A stretch of 64,000 bases of DNA, from assembly GCA_039621445.1 (NCBI GenBank), contig CP154956.1:75802192-75866191 (forward strand), written 5' to 3'. Below, one piece after another: positions 43,871 through 54,892 of this stretch (the first letter of the stretch is position 1; each line of letters begins with the position of its first letter). The stretch comes from Euglena gracilis. Taxonomy: Eukaryota > Euglenida > Euglenophyceae > Euglenales. The notes beneath the pieces were generated by a model that ran no database searches, was not told the origin of the DNA, and saw only the letters and a program-made list of their open reading frames with translations. The position numbers and the translations under genes were made by a program.

Positions 43871-44117
43871 TCCCCTGACCCCACCCCTTGGTCCAGGAGG
43901 GGGTGTGGGTGGGGGACACAACCCCTCCCCCAGTTAAACAGCGGCGTGGTCTGGGTGACCGATTTTTTTGGTCTGGCGCGAAGCGTCGGGCCGAAAATTT
44001 CTGACCCCCCCAAAATTGACTTTTGGGAGGGGTCTCGGGTGGGGTCCTCTGGTCCGGGGGGGGGGGCGGGGGACGCCCCCACCTATAAAAAAAACTTTCC
44101 ATATATTGAACCCTGGG

Positions 44118-44205
44118 GCCACCCCAGCACACCATGAACAATCTGCCGGCGCCGCTGGTCCACCTCACCACTGACCTCCATCATGTCGTTCCACAGCACC
44201 GCATC
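44118..44205 (-). CDS. Candidate exon of unknown function
   Basis: The minus strand reads VLWNDMMEVSGEVDQRRRQI and VHGVLGW, charged and helical. The plus strand over the same bases is also open (NNLPAPLVHLTTDLHHVVPQ), so the strand is uncertain, but the minus composition is more convincing. Confidence 0.4.
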
Positions 44206-44589
44206 ACAGCACCACAGACATCGGTGGGGGTTGAAACGGCTGTGTGCGACCTGAGGGGCAGACTGAGGACGACGTGAGAAAAAAGCCCTTGTCCCTTAGC
44301 AGTGCCCGAATCAGCTGACAGAAGGCAAGACAAACAAGGCGGTCCAGTAACCCAGCTCCCGTTCTTGGGCACAGGATCTCAAATAAGCTGGCAAGGGGGG
44401 GGGGTTGAAAACATTGTCACAAGAACCTGGCTTCACACCAAGTTGTTCAAGGAGGGTTGTATTCAATCCAAAATTCGCATGCGGCACTCACCCGCGACGG
44501 TAAATTTGGGGATGGACACCTTTTCTCATGCACTGCTCATACTCATTACACATGCTCATAGCCACCGAACAATCAGACTTCGAGCCCCT

Positions 44590-45000
44590 GAGGAGAACCC
44601 CCCCCAAATATAAAGCCCCCCGGCATCATCATCATCATCATCATCATGTTTGGGTGAGATTTCAAGATCCTTAGAGGGGGCGCTATATTTGGGGGGGAAT
44701 ATAATTTTTTTGGGGTGGCCTAAATCAATTTCGACGGCCTTCAACTACCGTCAAATACCAATGTTTTATCAATATTTTGTTGTGCACCCCCTATTTCCCC
44801 CAGAATTTGGCAATTTTTGTCCGAAATGGACGATTGCTGGTGAAAAATTGTTGTATCCACCCGAATTTTCCTGCTTTTTTCCTGAATGACACCATCGACA
44901 GGCTATACATCGGGCGGGGGGACTTATATCTGGGGGGCAAAAAACCAAATCCCCTGGCGGAGGGCTTTGCATTTTGGGGGGGTTTACTTCTTCTTTGTGC
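44590..45000. repeat. C-tract / AAATATAAA repeat block, copy 2
   Basis: Begins GAGAA, C-run, AAATATAAAG, includes an (ATC)n tract (44,625-44,646) and ends TTTT, G-run, TTTACTTC. It has the same layout as 33,895-34,300. Confidence 0.5.
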
Positions 45001-45214
45001 TCTCCCGCGGAAACGTGGGCAGGCAAAGAGGAGCACATAAACTTGCTGGAACTGTGCCTGCGGTAAGGGAATACAAAATTTGCCAAACATGAACCCAAAA
45101 AAAGTGGAAATGAAAAGAGAAAAAAATGAGTTTGCACTCCCCTTCTGGGTTTTCCCCAGAGGGTTTTTTAGGACCTGGGGGATCTGGACCATGCCATCGC
45201 TCACCAACCCTCCC

Positions 45215-45450
45215 GGGGGTAACTTTCAACTTTCAAAGAACCAATCAATCACTTTTTGAAAACCAGTCACCCACGCCACTCAGCCAAAAATGGACTAAAT
45301 TAATGGATTTTTGGTCGAAACACCCCAAAATCCCTGGCCTACCCCCCCCCCCTTCGGCCAATCCTGGCCTACCCCCCCCCCCCCCGGGATCTGGAGCCAA
45401 AAACCAGTCAGTCACCCGTCACCCCCCCGGGGGTAGGACACACATTGAAC
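45215..45450. repeat. 'GTGACTGACTGGTTT' repeat, reversed copy 4
   Basis: AACCAGTCACCCACGCC, TTCGGCCAATCCTGGCC, AAAAACCAGTCAGTCACCC and TAGGACACACATTGAACAA match the family order of the reversed copies. Confidence 0.7.
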
Positions 45451-46149
45451 AAAGATATGGTCTGGAGCCACCCAACCCCTGGGGGGGTGCATGGTTCTGA
45501 GGGGGGGGTCTCATATGGGCGGGGCATGGCAGTATTCCCCGACCCCACGGCACGGCATGCCGACCCATAAGCCAATTTCGCCGATTTTCGTCGGCCCAAA
45601 GCAGGGGGGGGGAATTGAAAAACTTCATTGTTTGGGAATTAGTACCCCCCCCACATTGTCCCCCCCCCCTTGAAGCCGTGTTACATCCATGATGTTCACT
45701 GGCCGTGAAAACCATGTTCAGTCCACCTGCACAGCAGTGATGCACACATATTCGTAACACGTTTTCCTGTAATGTGCACCTATTCAAGATCAGGGTAAAC
45801 ACGTTTTCCATACAATGTACATATGTTACAAACACGGTTCTTTTCGACTGTACTGTGTGACAAATCAAAAATGCATTGGATGATTTTTGGGAATCAATTT
45901 TGGGGTGCAATTTCTTTTGGTGCCTTGACCGAAATCAGAGGAAAATTCCCAACCTGGGGGGGGGTGGATCCCCCAGGTCACCAAATTAAAAAAAAAACCC
46001 TGCCTTGCCCACATTTTCCCCTGAGAATCCCTACCATAGGCTTCGAGCACTAACTTAGCCACTCCCCTTGAAGGATGGCCAAATGGTAACTGCAGAGTCG
46101 ACAGTTTGGTTCCCACACTTTTGAGTGTGCACTCAGGCTTTGACTTGGC

Positions 46150-46424
46150 ATTGTGCATTCAGTACAGGTCGGAATGCCAGTATTCCCGTCAAGGGGGACA
46201 ATCCTGAAACTCTCACAGGGTGGGCAATTAAAAAGCTTCCGGGGGTTGACAATGGAGGGAGCAGCAGCTTTGCGCGATACACGCCAAAAATGAAGAAAAT
46301 GGGATGTGGGGCAACGCTATGGGATACTTATGCTATCAGTGACTCACTTTTGTTGCTAGGTCCTTCCCACGTCAGGATAAGGGCCAAAATGGATACACTG
46401 GTGAGGGATGGGGATCGAAAATGA
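46150..46424 (+). CDS. Candidate ORF of unknown function
   Basis: The plus frame reads GDNPETLTGWAIKKLPGVDN, GGSSSFARYTPKMKKMGCGA and continues to a TGA at 46,422-46,424. Composition is ordinary and there is no repeat content, but I recognise no motif and cannot place a start. It could be a transposon-derived fragment. Confidence 0.3.
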
Positions 46425-46621
46425 AAACAATGATGCATTGCCAGCAAATAAGACAACGACCCCCAGTTTTTAAATCCCAGTTTAAAATCCTTCTTTTGTG
46501 CCAGCTGTAAAAGAAACGTTCCACTTTTTTCATTCTCAGCATTTCCAAAATGCCCAAAACTTTATTTTTTTTATAAAAAAACTTCAACCATTATTTCTGG
46601 CCCCACAGACTGAAAATATGA

Positions 46622-46768
<147 letters not shown>

Positions 46769-46956
46769 AGCTATAAATAAACAGCCAAAATACTGCAGAG
46801 AAAAAGAAAAGAGTGAAAAATGAAAAAAAAAACACACTTGTAAAAAACATGATTCATTGTTTCACTGAGGGCCGGGCCATATAACATTTAAATTTATCTG
46901 TTTAAAAGTCCAGTCTTTCTTTTCAATGGTGACCTGTCTGCTTTCGAAAGAATTCG

Positions 46957-47328
46957 ATGGCGCATTTAAAGTACTTAAAATACTTAAAGTATTTGGGGTC
47001 TTACTTACTTACTATTATTTTTCAAAGTCACAGTGTTGCCCATCCTGCAATTGCAGAAAATGGACCACCAGGTCAGTTCCACATAACAGAATCATACAAA
47101 TGGTCAGGAGGCCGTAGGACAAACCACGAGTCCAATGCCGGCCATCGCTTCGTAGTGGGAATGCGATGCTGCTTGGCCGCCCTCTTGGACACACAAAATA
47201 ACCTGGTTTCTGGATATGACATTGCAAATGTCATATGTCATATGTCATATGTCATCAAAATGTGGCACACATCTAAAACAAGGTATCGGGTGAACCCCAA
47301 AGAGCTCGACCGAACTGACATTCTTTGA
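46957..47328 (+). CDS. Hypothetical ORF, possibly transposon-derived
   Basis: An open frame of 123 codons with ENGPPGQFHITESYKWSGGR and SNAGHRFVVGMRCCLAALLD, passing through a CATATGT tandem (47,225-47,252) and ending at a TGA at 47,326-47,328. Mixed codon ends and the internal repeat make a conserved host gene doubtful. Confidence 0.25.
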   Translation: MAHLKYLKYLKYLGSYLLTIIFQSHSVAHPAIAENGPPGQFHITESYKWSGGRRTNHESNAGHRFVVGMRCCLAALLDTQNNLVSGYDIANVICHMSYVIKMWHTSKTRYRVNPKELDRTDIL

Positions 47329-47769
47329 ATGAACTGATTCGACGTTGACCGCATCTTAACTGCAACTGAGAAACCTTTCGGGAGGAGTCTCAGAACCAGA
47401 TGGAGACAAGGAACCAGTCGAAGCGTTGAGAACTTTGAATCACGTGACAGTTGCCTGGACTTTGTTGTATCTTTGTTCCTTGTGCAGCACACTTTGGATA
47501 TGATGGAATCAATTTCCTTTTGAAACATCTTCCAGGGCATCCCTCAATGTTCCTTGTTGTCAACTAGTTGAATTGTTCAATCGATGCATCGCAAATGCAA
47601 GGTCATTGAGCAGATCATAGAAAATGGATACAATTAAGAGCAGCGGGTGAATGTGCGGAATTTCTTCACTTGAGTTACGTGGAACCGTCGAAACAAACAG
47701 AATGCTTCCAGTGCCAGTGAACCTTCATAACCAAAAACAACCTCAAAAAAACAACAACCTGTGCTCCTG

Positions 47770-47870
47770 TTTGGACCAAATTCAACGTGCATCCTCTCGA
47801 TGTCCTTCAAAAATTTCCACTAAAAATGAACAATGGAGGAATGATGAAGAACGAGATCACCTCATAAACC
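47770..47870. repeat. Dispersed repeat shared with 52,911-53,010
   Basis: TTGGACCAAATTCAACGT, CACTAAAAATGAACAATGGA and GGAATGATGAAGAA recur in the same order next to the right end of element C. An old repeat present twice. Confidence 0.7.
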
Positions 47871-47919
47871 TGAATGCCTGCTCCGCCATGCACTGGAAAA
47901 ATGGAATGCGTGGTCTATG

Positions 47920-48281
47920 CGGGGGGGGGGGGGGAATGCAACTTGGCCCTTCAAATTATGAAAGTAAAAAAAATGCATGCAAAAAAAAAAATGCAAAAAT
48001 GCAAAAAAATGCAACTTGCATGAAAAACTTGAGAAAAAGCTGGAATATGACAGAGCTTTGCTGCCTAAAATCAAAAAAATTGTCCAGGGCAAAATATTTT
48101 ATGCAAAAAAACGCAAAAAAATGCAAAAAAATCCAAACATACGGCAACCAACTACAAAAATTTTTTCCAGGGCAAAATATTTTATGCAAAAAAATGCAAA
48201 AAATGCAAAAAATGCAAATTTCGGGAAAACCTGATTATGCAAAAAAAATGCAAATTATGCAAGTTGCATTTCCCCCCCCCC
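47920..48281. mobile_element. G-tract-ended miniature element, 9-bp target duplication
   Basis: The segment starts with a G-run followed by AATGCAACTTG and ends CAAGTTGCATT followed by a C-run, a terminal inverted repeat. The 9-bp word TGGTCTATG is present at both borders (47,911-47,919 and 48,282-48,290). The interior is rich in AAAAATGCAAAA and has two copies of GGGCAAAATATTTTATGC. A 9-bp duplication would fit a Mutator-like transposase, which is inference only. Confidence 0.8.
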
Positions 48282-48719
48282 TGGTCTATGGATTGCAGGA
48301 TTACACAAGGCAAAAGTTTTCTTCGCACCCAACCTCCCTCGGTCCATCCAGATGTGTACAAAGAAGCTGCATAAATGAAATACAAATCAGGGTTTTTCAT
48401 TATTACGTGCTGACGGCCAAAAATCCTATACGTGATTTACGTGATTTTACGTGATTTACGTGCAGGCCAAAAAAAATTTCCGGGTTTTTTATACAAATGC
48501 ACTGGGAACCAGAACTTAATGAATGAAAAACCTTTCATGTGTAATTTCATTCCAAAAAAATCACAAATGTGATGTGTGGGATGTTTGGGATCCAATTCAG
48601 CATGCCAAACTCAAGAGATCACACCAAAATGCTGCCCAGATGAGCAAAAAAAAACAATCAGCTCTTTGCGATCAGAATGGTTGCCGAGTGAAGCAACGTT
48701 CAGCACGGTGTCCCGTCAA

Positions 48720-48965
48720 AAACACCAATCAGCTAGCGTTCTTTGAAGCAGAACGAAAAGTAGCAAATCTGCTGCATCGTTGGGCCAGGAATCTCTGCTC
48801 CGCATCACCGTTGCAGAACAGCACAACCGCGGTCTCGCGGAAGGCCTTGCTCATGCGCTGCCGGTTCTTGGTGTCGATGACGCCTGCTAAGCTAAAGCTC
48901 CTCTCGATGCCAGCAGAGGAAACTGGGCCAATGTCCTTGCTCTTGCTGACCTCCCTGAGTTTGTT
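48720..48965 (-). CDS. hAT transposase, C-terminal dimerisation segment
   Basis: The minus strand reads SSAGIERSFSLAGVIDTKNR followed by QRMSKAFRETAVVLFCNGDA. 'SS...ER.FS.AG.....KR.R' is the hallmark of the hAT C-terminal dimerisation domain. The frame is open across 49,016-48,729. The large catalytic middle of a normal hAT protein (600-800 residues) does not fit in this element, so the gene is internally deleted or broken. Confidence 0.85.
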
Positions 48966-49039
48966 TCGCTGACATGGTGTCTTCCGATGTTGTCTGCTCA
49001 TTCTCCCCATTGGCAATCACCCTGCTGTTTGCAAATTAC

Positions 49040-49558
49040 AGTTGTTCTCCTCAGCTTGAAAAATGAACCAGAAGGAGAAAACAAAAATGATGCCACCACC
49101 ACTGCCACGTTTTCAGCATAAACAGCTTTTGAGCAAAGCAATGACATCCTTGGAAACTGCAGATATGGGGCAACAGCATCTGCTAGCGGTCCTCCCCTGC
49201 AAAAGAATGGGAAAAAAAGGAAACTCAGCCTGTTCCTTCAAATTGTGCACACCAGGATTTCCAAAAATTCCCAATGTCAACCACAGAGTTCACGGGAGTA
49301 CAATCCACGTTGCAGTACCTAGCCCATTCTTCTTTCAAATCGGAAATAATTTTCTCTTTCCTTGCTTTGAGATCATCATCATCGTCCTCCTCGACCTGAA
49401 TGTGACACCAAACTTTATTTTTGTCAGCTGCCGCAAAATCATCGTTGATTTTTTCTTTCACGGTCACCTGTAGAATATCCTTCAAATCAGCAGTCGTAGA
49501 TTTCTTGCGGTGGGCTGACTTTCTGCATCTTCGGCAATCCTTTCGTCAGAAGCAGAAC
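49040..49558 (-). pseudogene. hAT transposase, middle exons (frame-broken)
   Basis: Minus-strand exon pieces include STTADLKDILQVTVKEKIND and LKARKEKIISDLKEEWARYC (49,510-49,254), then, after a likely 56-bp GT-AG intron at 49,252-49,197, GGPLADAVAPYLQFPRMSLL. The first exon leaves the zinc-finger frame as ASDERIAEDAESQPTARN, which stops, and the helical frame is one base out. A frameshift therefore separates the two halves. The middle lacks room for the RNase H-like core. Confidence 0.65.
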
Positions 49559-49603
49559 CTAAGCAGAAAATAATTTTAAAAAGTACCCAAAACGTTTTCA
49601 AAC

Positions 49604-49877
49604 CTGGGTTATTCACAACACGCGGTTTTTTGGCTACATTCTTCAAGTGCTTCGCACATTTCACATGGTTTGCAGCAGTACACTTTTCCTTGAAACCAAG
49701 GGAAATGTCACAGTATGTGCACCAAAGCAAATTCCCACAAACTCCCATCACTCCTGGGAACTGAGCGGCACGACTTTCTGGTGTGGCTTTTGCACCTCGG
49801 ACCCATTTGCAACACTGCTTCCCTTTGTCAGTTACCACTGCCGCAGTTTCTGCAATTCCTTCATCAGAATCAGACAT
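49604..49877 (-). CDS. hAT transposase, N-terminal zinc-finger exon
   Basis: The minus strand starts at the ATG at 49,877 (MSDSDEGIAETAAVV), six bases after a TTTTTTTGCAG acceptor. It includes WCTYCDISLGFKEKCTAANH followed by VKCAKHLKN. The CxxC...H....H spacing resembles the BED-type finger of hAT transposases, which binds the element ends. It is followed by a 45-bp GT-AG intron (49,603-49,559), so conventional splicing is used inside this transposon. Confidence 0.8.
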
Positions 49878-50550
49878 GCGTCCTGCAAAAAAAAAGCAAA
49901 ATTGAAACAAACAATTTCCTTGAAACCCTGGGGAAGATCTGATCCGTGATTGCATAAAACTGGGTGTTGAGAAACACCATTATATCTGCGATGCGCTTGC
50001 CTTCGACCCAGACGTCCTGAGAAAAAGGCAAAACATTTTATCGCCTTTGATTGTCATAACCCCCCCTCCCAAATAACGGGGTGCCCCGTTACTGGGGCCA
50101 TCATTTTGACCCTCCCTGCCCCGTTATTCGGGCACTACCTGCCATCATCAAACGTTGGATCCCGCCCCGATTTTCACTACTAATGGACCCCTGGCCTGGG
50201 GGGATAACGGGTAAATCCCTGACATACACACATTACGCATGCATGTTTGTATACATATGTACATGTATGTACTCGCGGCAGGCAAGAATTGTGGAAGTGG
50301 AATATTTTCGTCCTCACTAACCTCTTGGACCAAAAAAACTGAGGGTGCCCCGTTATTGGAACCATCTTTTTCAGCCTTCCCCCCGCCCCGTTATTCGGGC
50401 ACTGCCCACTCAAAGGGCACTGCCCCGTTATTTGGGGGGTTTACGTGATTTTACGTGATTTACGTGATTTTCCAAAAAAAAAGGATTTACGTGATTTTAC
50501 GTGATTTACGTGATTTTACGTGGCACGTAATGATGAAAAACCCTGTACAA

Positions 50551-50697
50551 ATGCACATCATCAGGTTCGCTGTCCAGGCCTTTGCGGAAAGAGAACCAAC
50601 TCACCTACAGTGCCCAGCTGGGCTTGGCTGAGGACGCCACTGCTTCAAGTTCAGGCATTCCCATCGCACCACCGCCTGAGAAAACCCGCCGCTAACA
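50551..50697 (+). CDS. Host exon abutting the hAT insertion
   Basis: The frame from the ATG at 50,551 reads MHIIRFAVQAFAERENQLTY, SAQLGLAEDATASSSGIPIA and PPPEKTRR, then TAA. If the hAT element and one TACAAAT are ignored, the frame is open back through CVQRSCINEIQ at about 48,350-48,387. The element may therefore have landed in an exon. The protein is not recognised. Confidence 0.5.
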
Positions 50698-50715
50698 ACG
50701 TCACTTGCTTGCCAC

Positions 50716-50971
50716 AGGGAGGTCGATGGAGGCAGCAGTGGACAGGGAGGCCTTGAGGGCAGTGGCCGACGTGCCGACAACGCACGCTTCCCCGCACTGA
50801 AATTGACTTGCCCCAAAATCCTCCTTGCGACGTCGGCAATGAATTATTATATTGAGGGTGGAAGGCAGGGGGACTTAGTGTGGCTCCTTGTCTCTCGGCC
50901 GGCGATGATGCTGGTTGACAATCACTTGGGCGGCCCACCAAAGCCATGGCCCAATGGCATCACCCGAAACT
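50716..50971 (+). CDS. Candidate terminal exon, unidentified
   Basis: After the CCACAG at about 50,712-50,717 the plus strand is open for some 85 codons: REVDGGSSGQGGLEGSGRRA, LTCPKILLATSAMNYYIEGG, DLVWLLVSRPAMMLVDNHLG, ending with TAA at 50,969-50,971. The first part is Gly-rich and the second hydrophobic. Lack of an ATG is expected for an internal or terminal exon. It may follow the exon at 50,551-50,697. Confidence 0.45.
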
Positions 50972-51039
50972 AACTTCCCCCGCTGGCAACGTCCCATCAA
51001 CAGGTTCACCTGAAGCAGGGACCATAGATTCTCTTAGCG

Positions 51040-51420
51040 ACCCAAGGAGGGGGGGGGGGGCACTCTTTCCCAGATCCGAACCCACCCACCCACTGTTTTC
51101 AAAAACCCATCCATGCACCCACCCACCCACAACCCAGCCAAAATTTTAGTTGCATCCCCTTGAAAAATTCTTCCGACCGCCATCGCCCAAGGTGTAAAAT
51201 GAATGCATGGCAGGAACCCTGACAGTCTCATGGGAAGACTATGACAGTTTCCTGGGTAGGGCAGTTACAAGGAAAGGCGACAGGCCCAGGTCCTTACAGG
51301 TTGGTTGTCACCAGGGACCCTAACTTCCTATGATGAGGGGTTGGCCAGCACCAAGGACCCAGACACGTTTTCCAGGCTGGACCCTGGCAGGTTCTTGGAT
51401 ATGAATCTCCAGGGGGTGGG
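51040..51420. repeat. Reversed relatives of repeats at 24.2 and 16.3 kb
   Basis: 51,040-51,180 is a reversed copy of the 24,200-24,400 repeat (CTTAGCGACCC, ACCCACCCACCCAC). 51,220-51,400 is a diverged reversed copy of the CTGTCAGGGTCC element (CTGACAGTCTC, ACAGTTTCCTGGG, CTTCCTATGATGAGG). Confidence 0.5.
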
Positions 51421-51501
51421 TGTGTGAGAACCTTCCGCCAGTGTCAATCAATTTTTACAACAAAAAAACCTTCAAAAAACAACCTGTTCACCTGATGCAA
51501 T

Positions 51502-52901
51502 CTTAGGCGGCGCTAATTGCCCAACCAATTTTTTTTGCGTTTTTTGATGTTTTTTGGCTGTTTTAAACCCCACAAAAGGCACAAAAGGCACAAAATATTA
51601 GACTGAGAGGAGGGGTATCATCCACAAACACGAACTCTTCTCATTCTCAAATCCTTCTGCGCGGGTTTCCGCCTGAAAGATCCCCAGCTCACCCACATCA
51701 TTCAAATGCCGTGTGTGCTGCATCCTCACCCCGACACAGCACCATCCACCAAACAAAATAAAAATCCAACAAAACATGCCCACCCATTCTTGGCAGCTGT
51801 GCTTGAAGCTTTCTAACGTTTCATCCATTCATGTGCGCGGAGATCCGCCTGCAAACGGTCTGACAAAAACTTCCCTGTTTCTGCACCGCCTCAAACAAAA
51901 AATTTTGAGCAGAGCTTTCTCTTTGAGCAGATCTCTCAGCAGAGGTTGACAGGTGGGGAAAAATGTTCCGTTTTGTGTGGCCCAGTTGTGTCATCAGCAG
52001 GGAACTTGTGCGCTGACAAATTAAGGACACCACGCACTCAAACCGCATCCCATTTCAGTTCACCTTGGCCGCAAGTTTCTCAAAGTTCTTGAACTTGTGA
52101 TGGCAAGAATGGTGTTGAAGCCTTTCCCAACCCCTCTGTTCCGGATAACTGCACAGGCAACCACGCCCCCCTCCTTCCCTGCCTTCCTGGTCCAACTGTC
52201 ATCCCGCGCCGCCAAATGATACGGTGTGGTGCACAGCCCAGGAGGAGGGGGATGCTGGGGAGCTTGTAAACCAATCACACCCGGGGCAAGCACACACAGC
52301 GCACACCTTGTTGCGGAAACATCACTGCTTTAGGCGGTAAACCGCCTAAACCTCATTTTTACCTTTCTTCCCAGCCCGGTCCCCTCCGTTAGGGCAGCAT
52401 TTCTTCATCACAAAAACAAATTTTGCGTGGTTTACCGCCTGAAACATCCCTTCCATCTTTTGGGCAGTGTTGTGTGTTCACCTCCCCCATCACTGGACCT
52501 CGGGAATCAGGAGACGTTCAAAAATAGGCGGGTTGCTTAGGCGGTTGCCTCTTCTTCACCTGCTACACCGTGTCACCCCCCTCCAGAGGGGGCGTCCGGT
52601 AGCTTCGCCAAACAACCGGGGCTCCGGAGGCCAGGTGTTCTCAGGCTGTTTTCTGTTTTTCAGATTTTCAAGGCATTCCAGGGGGGGTGTTTTCCAAAAC
52701 CCCCCCTAAAACAACCATAAATTTTCAAAATCGTCATTTTTTCAAAATGCCTAAAATGGACCCAAAATCACCCAAATTTTTGTGCTGGTGTCACTCTCTC
52801 AAAATTTTGAGCACAAAACGGTGGAGTATTGTAAGCGGAAACCCCCGCACCTCAAACACACAGAAATTGGAAAAAAAATTGGGCAATTAGCGCCGCCCAA
52901 G
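51502..52901. mobile_element. DNA transposon C (CTTAGG ends, 5-bp target duplication)
   Basis: Ends CTTAGGCGGCGCTAATTGCC (51,502 on) and GGCAATTAGCGCCGCCCAAG (to 52,901) with one mismatch. GCAAT is duplicated at 51,497-51,501 and 52,902-52,906. It is a reversed, internally shortened relative of element B. It keeps palindromes TTTAGGCGGTAAACCGCC (52,329-52,346) and GGTTTACCGCC (52,429-52,439). A minus-strand frame of 75 codons (52,048-51,821) matches B at DNA level but has no known motif. Non-autonomous. Confidence 0.88.
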
Positions 52902-53059
52902 GCAATAACAATTGGACCAAAATTCAACGTTGTATCCTCTCAATGTCCCCTAAAATTCCCACTAAAAATGAAGAACGGAGGAATGATGAAAAATAAGTTC
53001 ATCTAAACCCTTCTGGATGACGAATCTGCTGACGAATCTGTCGAGGGAACTTTGAGCCC

Positions 53060-53380
53060 AGATTTCGAACTTGGGGGATTCCTGCCTCCCTGTGGGGCGC
53101 TGCATGTCGTGTGAGAGTCTGCGTGCCATCGGATGTGGGTGTATTGGGCTGTGGTCGGGCAAAGGGACCGGGGCGGCGGCCCAACGCACTGCTGCCGGAG
53201 GGATCCGGCGGAGCCACTGCCGAGGGCTCAGCAGTGAGGCCACAGCGTCGCTTTGCCACCCCAAACCAAGGAACAGCTCAGCAAGGGGAATGTCTGCGCG
53301 GTTGGTTTGGACGTGTTGGGCATGCCCCCGTCCAATTACCATGACCTCCCACCCGGGGACAGGTGCCCATGACGCTTAAG
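53060..53380. other. Ambiguous coding-like region
   Basis: G/C-biased open frames on both strands: plus MSCESLRAIGCGCIGLWSGK, minus RADIPLAELFLGLGWQSDAV. Either could be an exon. Neither has a motif. A downstream exon of the minus-strand glycosyltransferase is one possibility. Confidence 0.3.
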
Positions 53381-53565
53381 CGGTGCCAGTGGGTGGGGAG
53401 AGCGGCTGGGGGGAACCAGTCGCCCTGAAATGCGGATTTCAGCTGCCGGTACAAGCTTGGCATTCGGGTGCGGTCTTCTTCAGGCTGGATTGCGTGTGGA
53501 ACAGGCCACACAACAATTGCCGATGTGCGGAACAACACAAACCCCCCACAACACTCCTAGACCAA

Positions 53566-53808
<243 letters not shown>

Positions 53809-53879
53809 CACTCAACACACACTCTCTCCACCAGTCCACTACCCCAGGGCCTGCCACCAAACGCGAGGCCTTCAATCCC

Positions 53880-54740
53880 TGCACGGGCCACTGCAGCCTG
53901 TCCAACGAACCAGTCCGACACCGCCCGGGTGCAGCCCTCCTCCTCTGCCTGCACCCGGATCCACCGCACGCCCCGGAAACACGGGGTGGGGGCAGGGTGC
54001 AACGGGCTGGAGGGGATGCTGGACAGTGCTGTGCGTGCAGTTTGAAAAGCAGGGAAACGGGCGAACTTTGACCCTCACAATGGGGTGGTAAAAAAAGAAA
54101 TTTTTTTTGGTTTGGTGTCGCATGAAAATCTGCCCCCCAAAGCCAGCCACAAGTTTTTCCGCACAATTTGTGCACAAAAAAAAGGGGCAAAAGAGAAATC
54201 AATCATTGAACTATTAACCCGTCAAGTTGCCTGAAAGGCGGTTGGATGAAAGCGAAATCGCTCATGGGTGTCCCAGAAAAAAGGTGTCTTGCTGGCTGGG
54301 GTCCTCTGCTGGGGTGCCCTTTTTGGCTGGAACAACCCCATGGTCCACAACCGCCCAAGGCAGGAGGTCAGCACGGCAAAGAACGCCACCCAACGTCCGA
54401 GCCCTCAAATGGAACCCTGGGTGCGGAGGCCCATCAGGGTGCGGGACACAGGGAGGACTGCCTCCCCGAAGGTGCCTATGGGGACACGGGCCCCTGCCAG
54501 GTTCAAACGGCCTGTCCAGATGGTCGGTCCACAACGGGATCACAACCCGTCGTCAGCATTCTGACTTGCATCCTGTTGCGCTGTTGTTATCCTGTTGTTC
54601 CCACCCATCAGAAGCCTATTTGTTTCAAAATTGCTTCTTGGCAAAACGGCGGAAAAGCCATTTCGCCGTTGGCAAAACGGTGGAAAGCAGCGTCGCCAGC
54701 CAAATGCGAGAAAAATGGCAAAAAGCTGAAAAGCTGAAAT
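53880..54740. other. Unassigned region with weak coding-like frames
   Basis: The plus frame at 54,320-54,565 (WNNPMVHNRPRQEVSTAKNA and on) and the minus frame over the same bases are both open. Near 54,630-54,690 there is a short tandem TTGGCAAAACGGCGGAAA / TTGGCAAAACGGTGGAAA. No gene can be assigned. Confidence 0.3.
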
Positions 54741-54892
54741 GAAACACATATGGGTTGGAACACTGTTGTAGTCGGAAAAAACGTTCTCCCAACTGGGGCC
54801 CAGGGCCACCCCCCCCCCCCCAAAGCCCAACTCCACTCAACCAATGAAAACGACTCAAATCAAAGACTGCTGTTGAACAGATCTCCCCCGGT

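Larger units (their letters stand above)
48388..50545 (-). mobile_element. hAT transposon with degenerate transposase gene
   Basis: Ends CAGGGTTTTTCATTATTACG (48,388 on) and CGTAATGATGAAAAACCCTG (to 50,545) are inverted repeats with one mismatch. TACAAAT is duplicated at 48,381-48,387 and 50,546-50,552 (7 bp visible, where 8 is usual for hAT). Just inside each end, ACGTGATTTACGTGATTTT is tandemly repeated (48,430-48,462, 50,441-50,522). The minus strand carries a transposase with a zinc finger and hAT dimerisation motif. A nested C/G element with CCCCGTTATTCGGGC words occupies about 50,058-50,435. Confidence 0.9.

Noticed and set aside
43412-44115. hAT-like element between CAGGGTTTGATATAAAGG and TATATTGAACCCTG
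   Set aside because: The ends pair imperfectly and the 8-bp flanks (ATGCTGCT and GGGCCACC) differ. They probably belong to different insertions.
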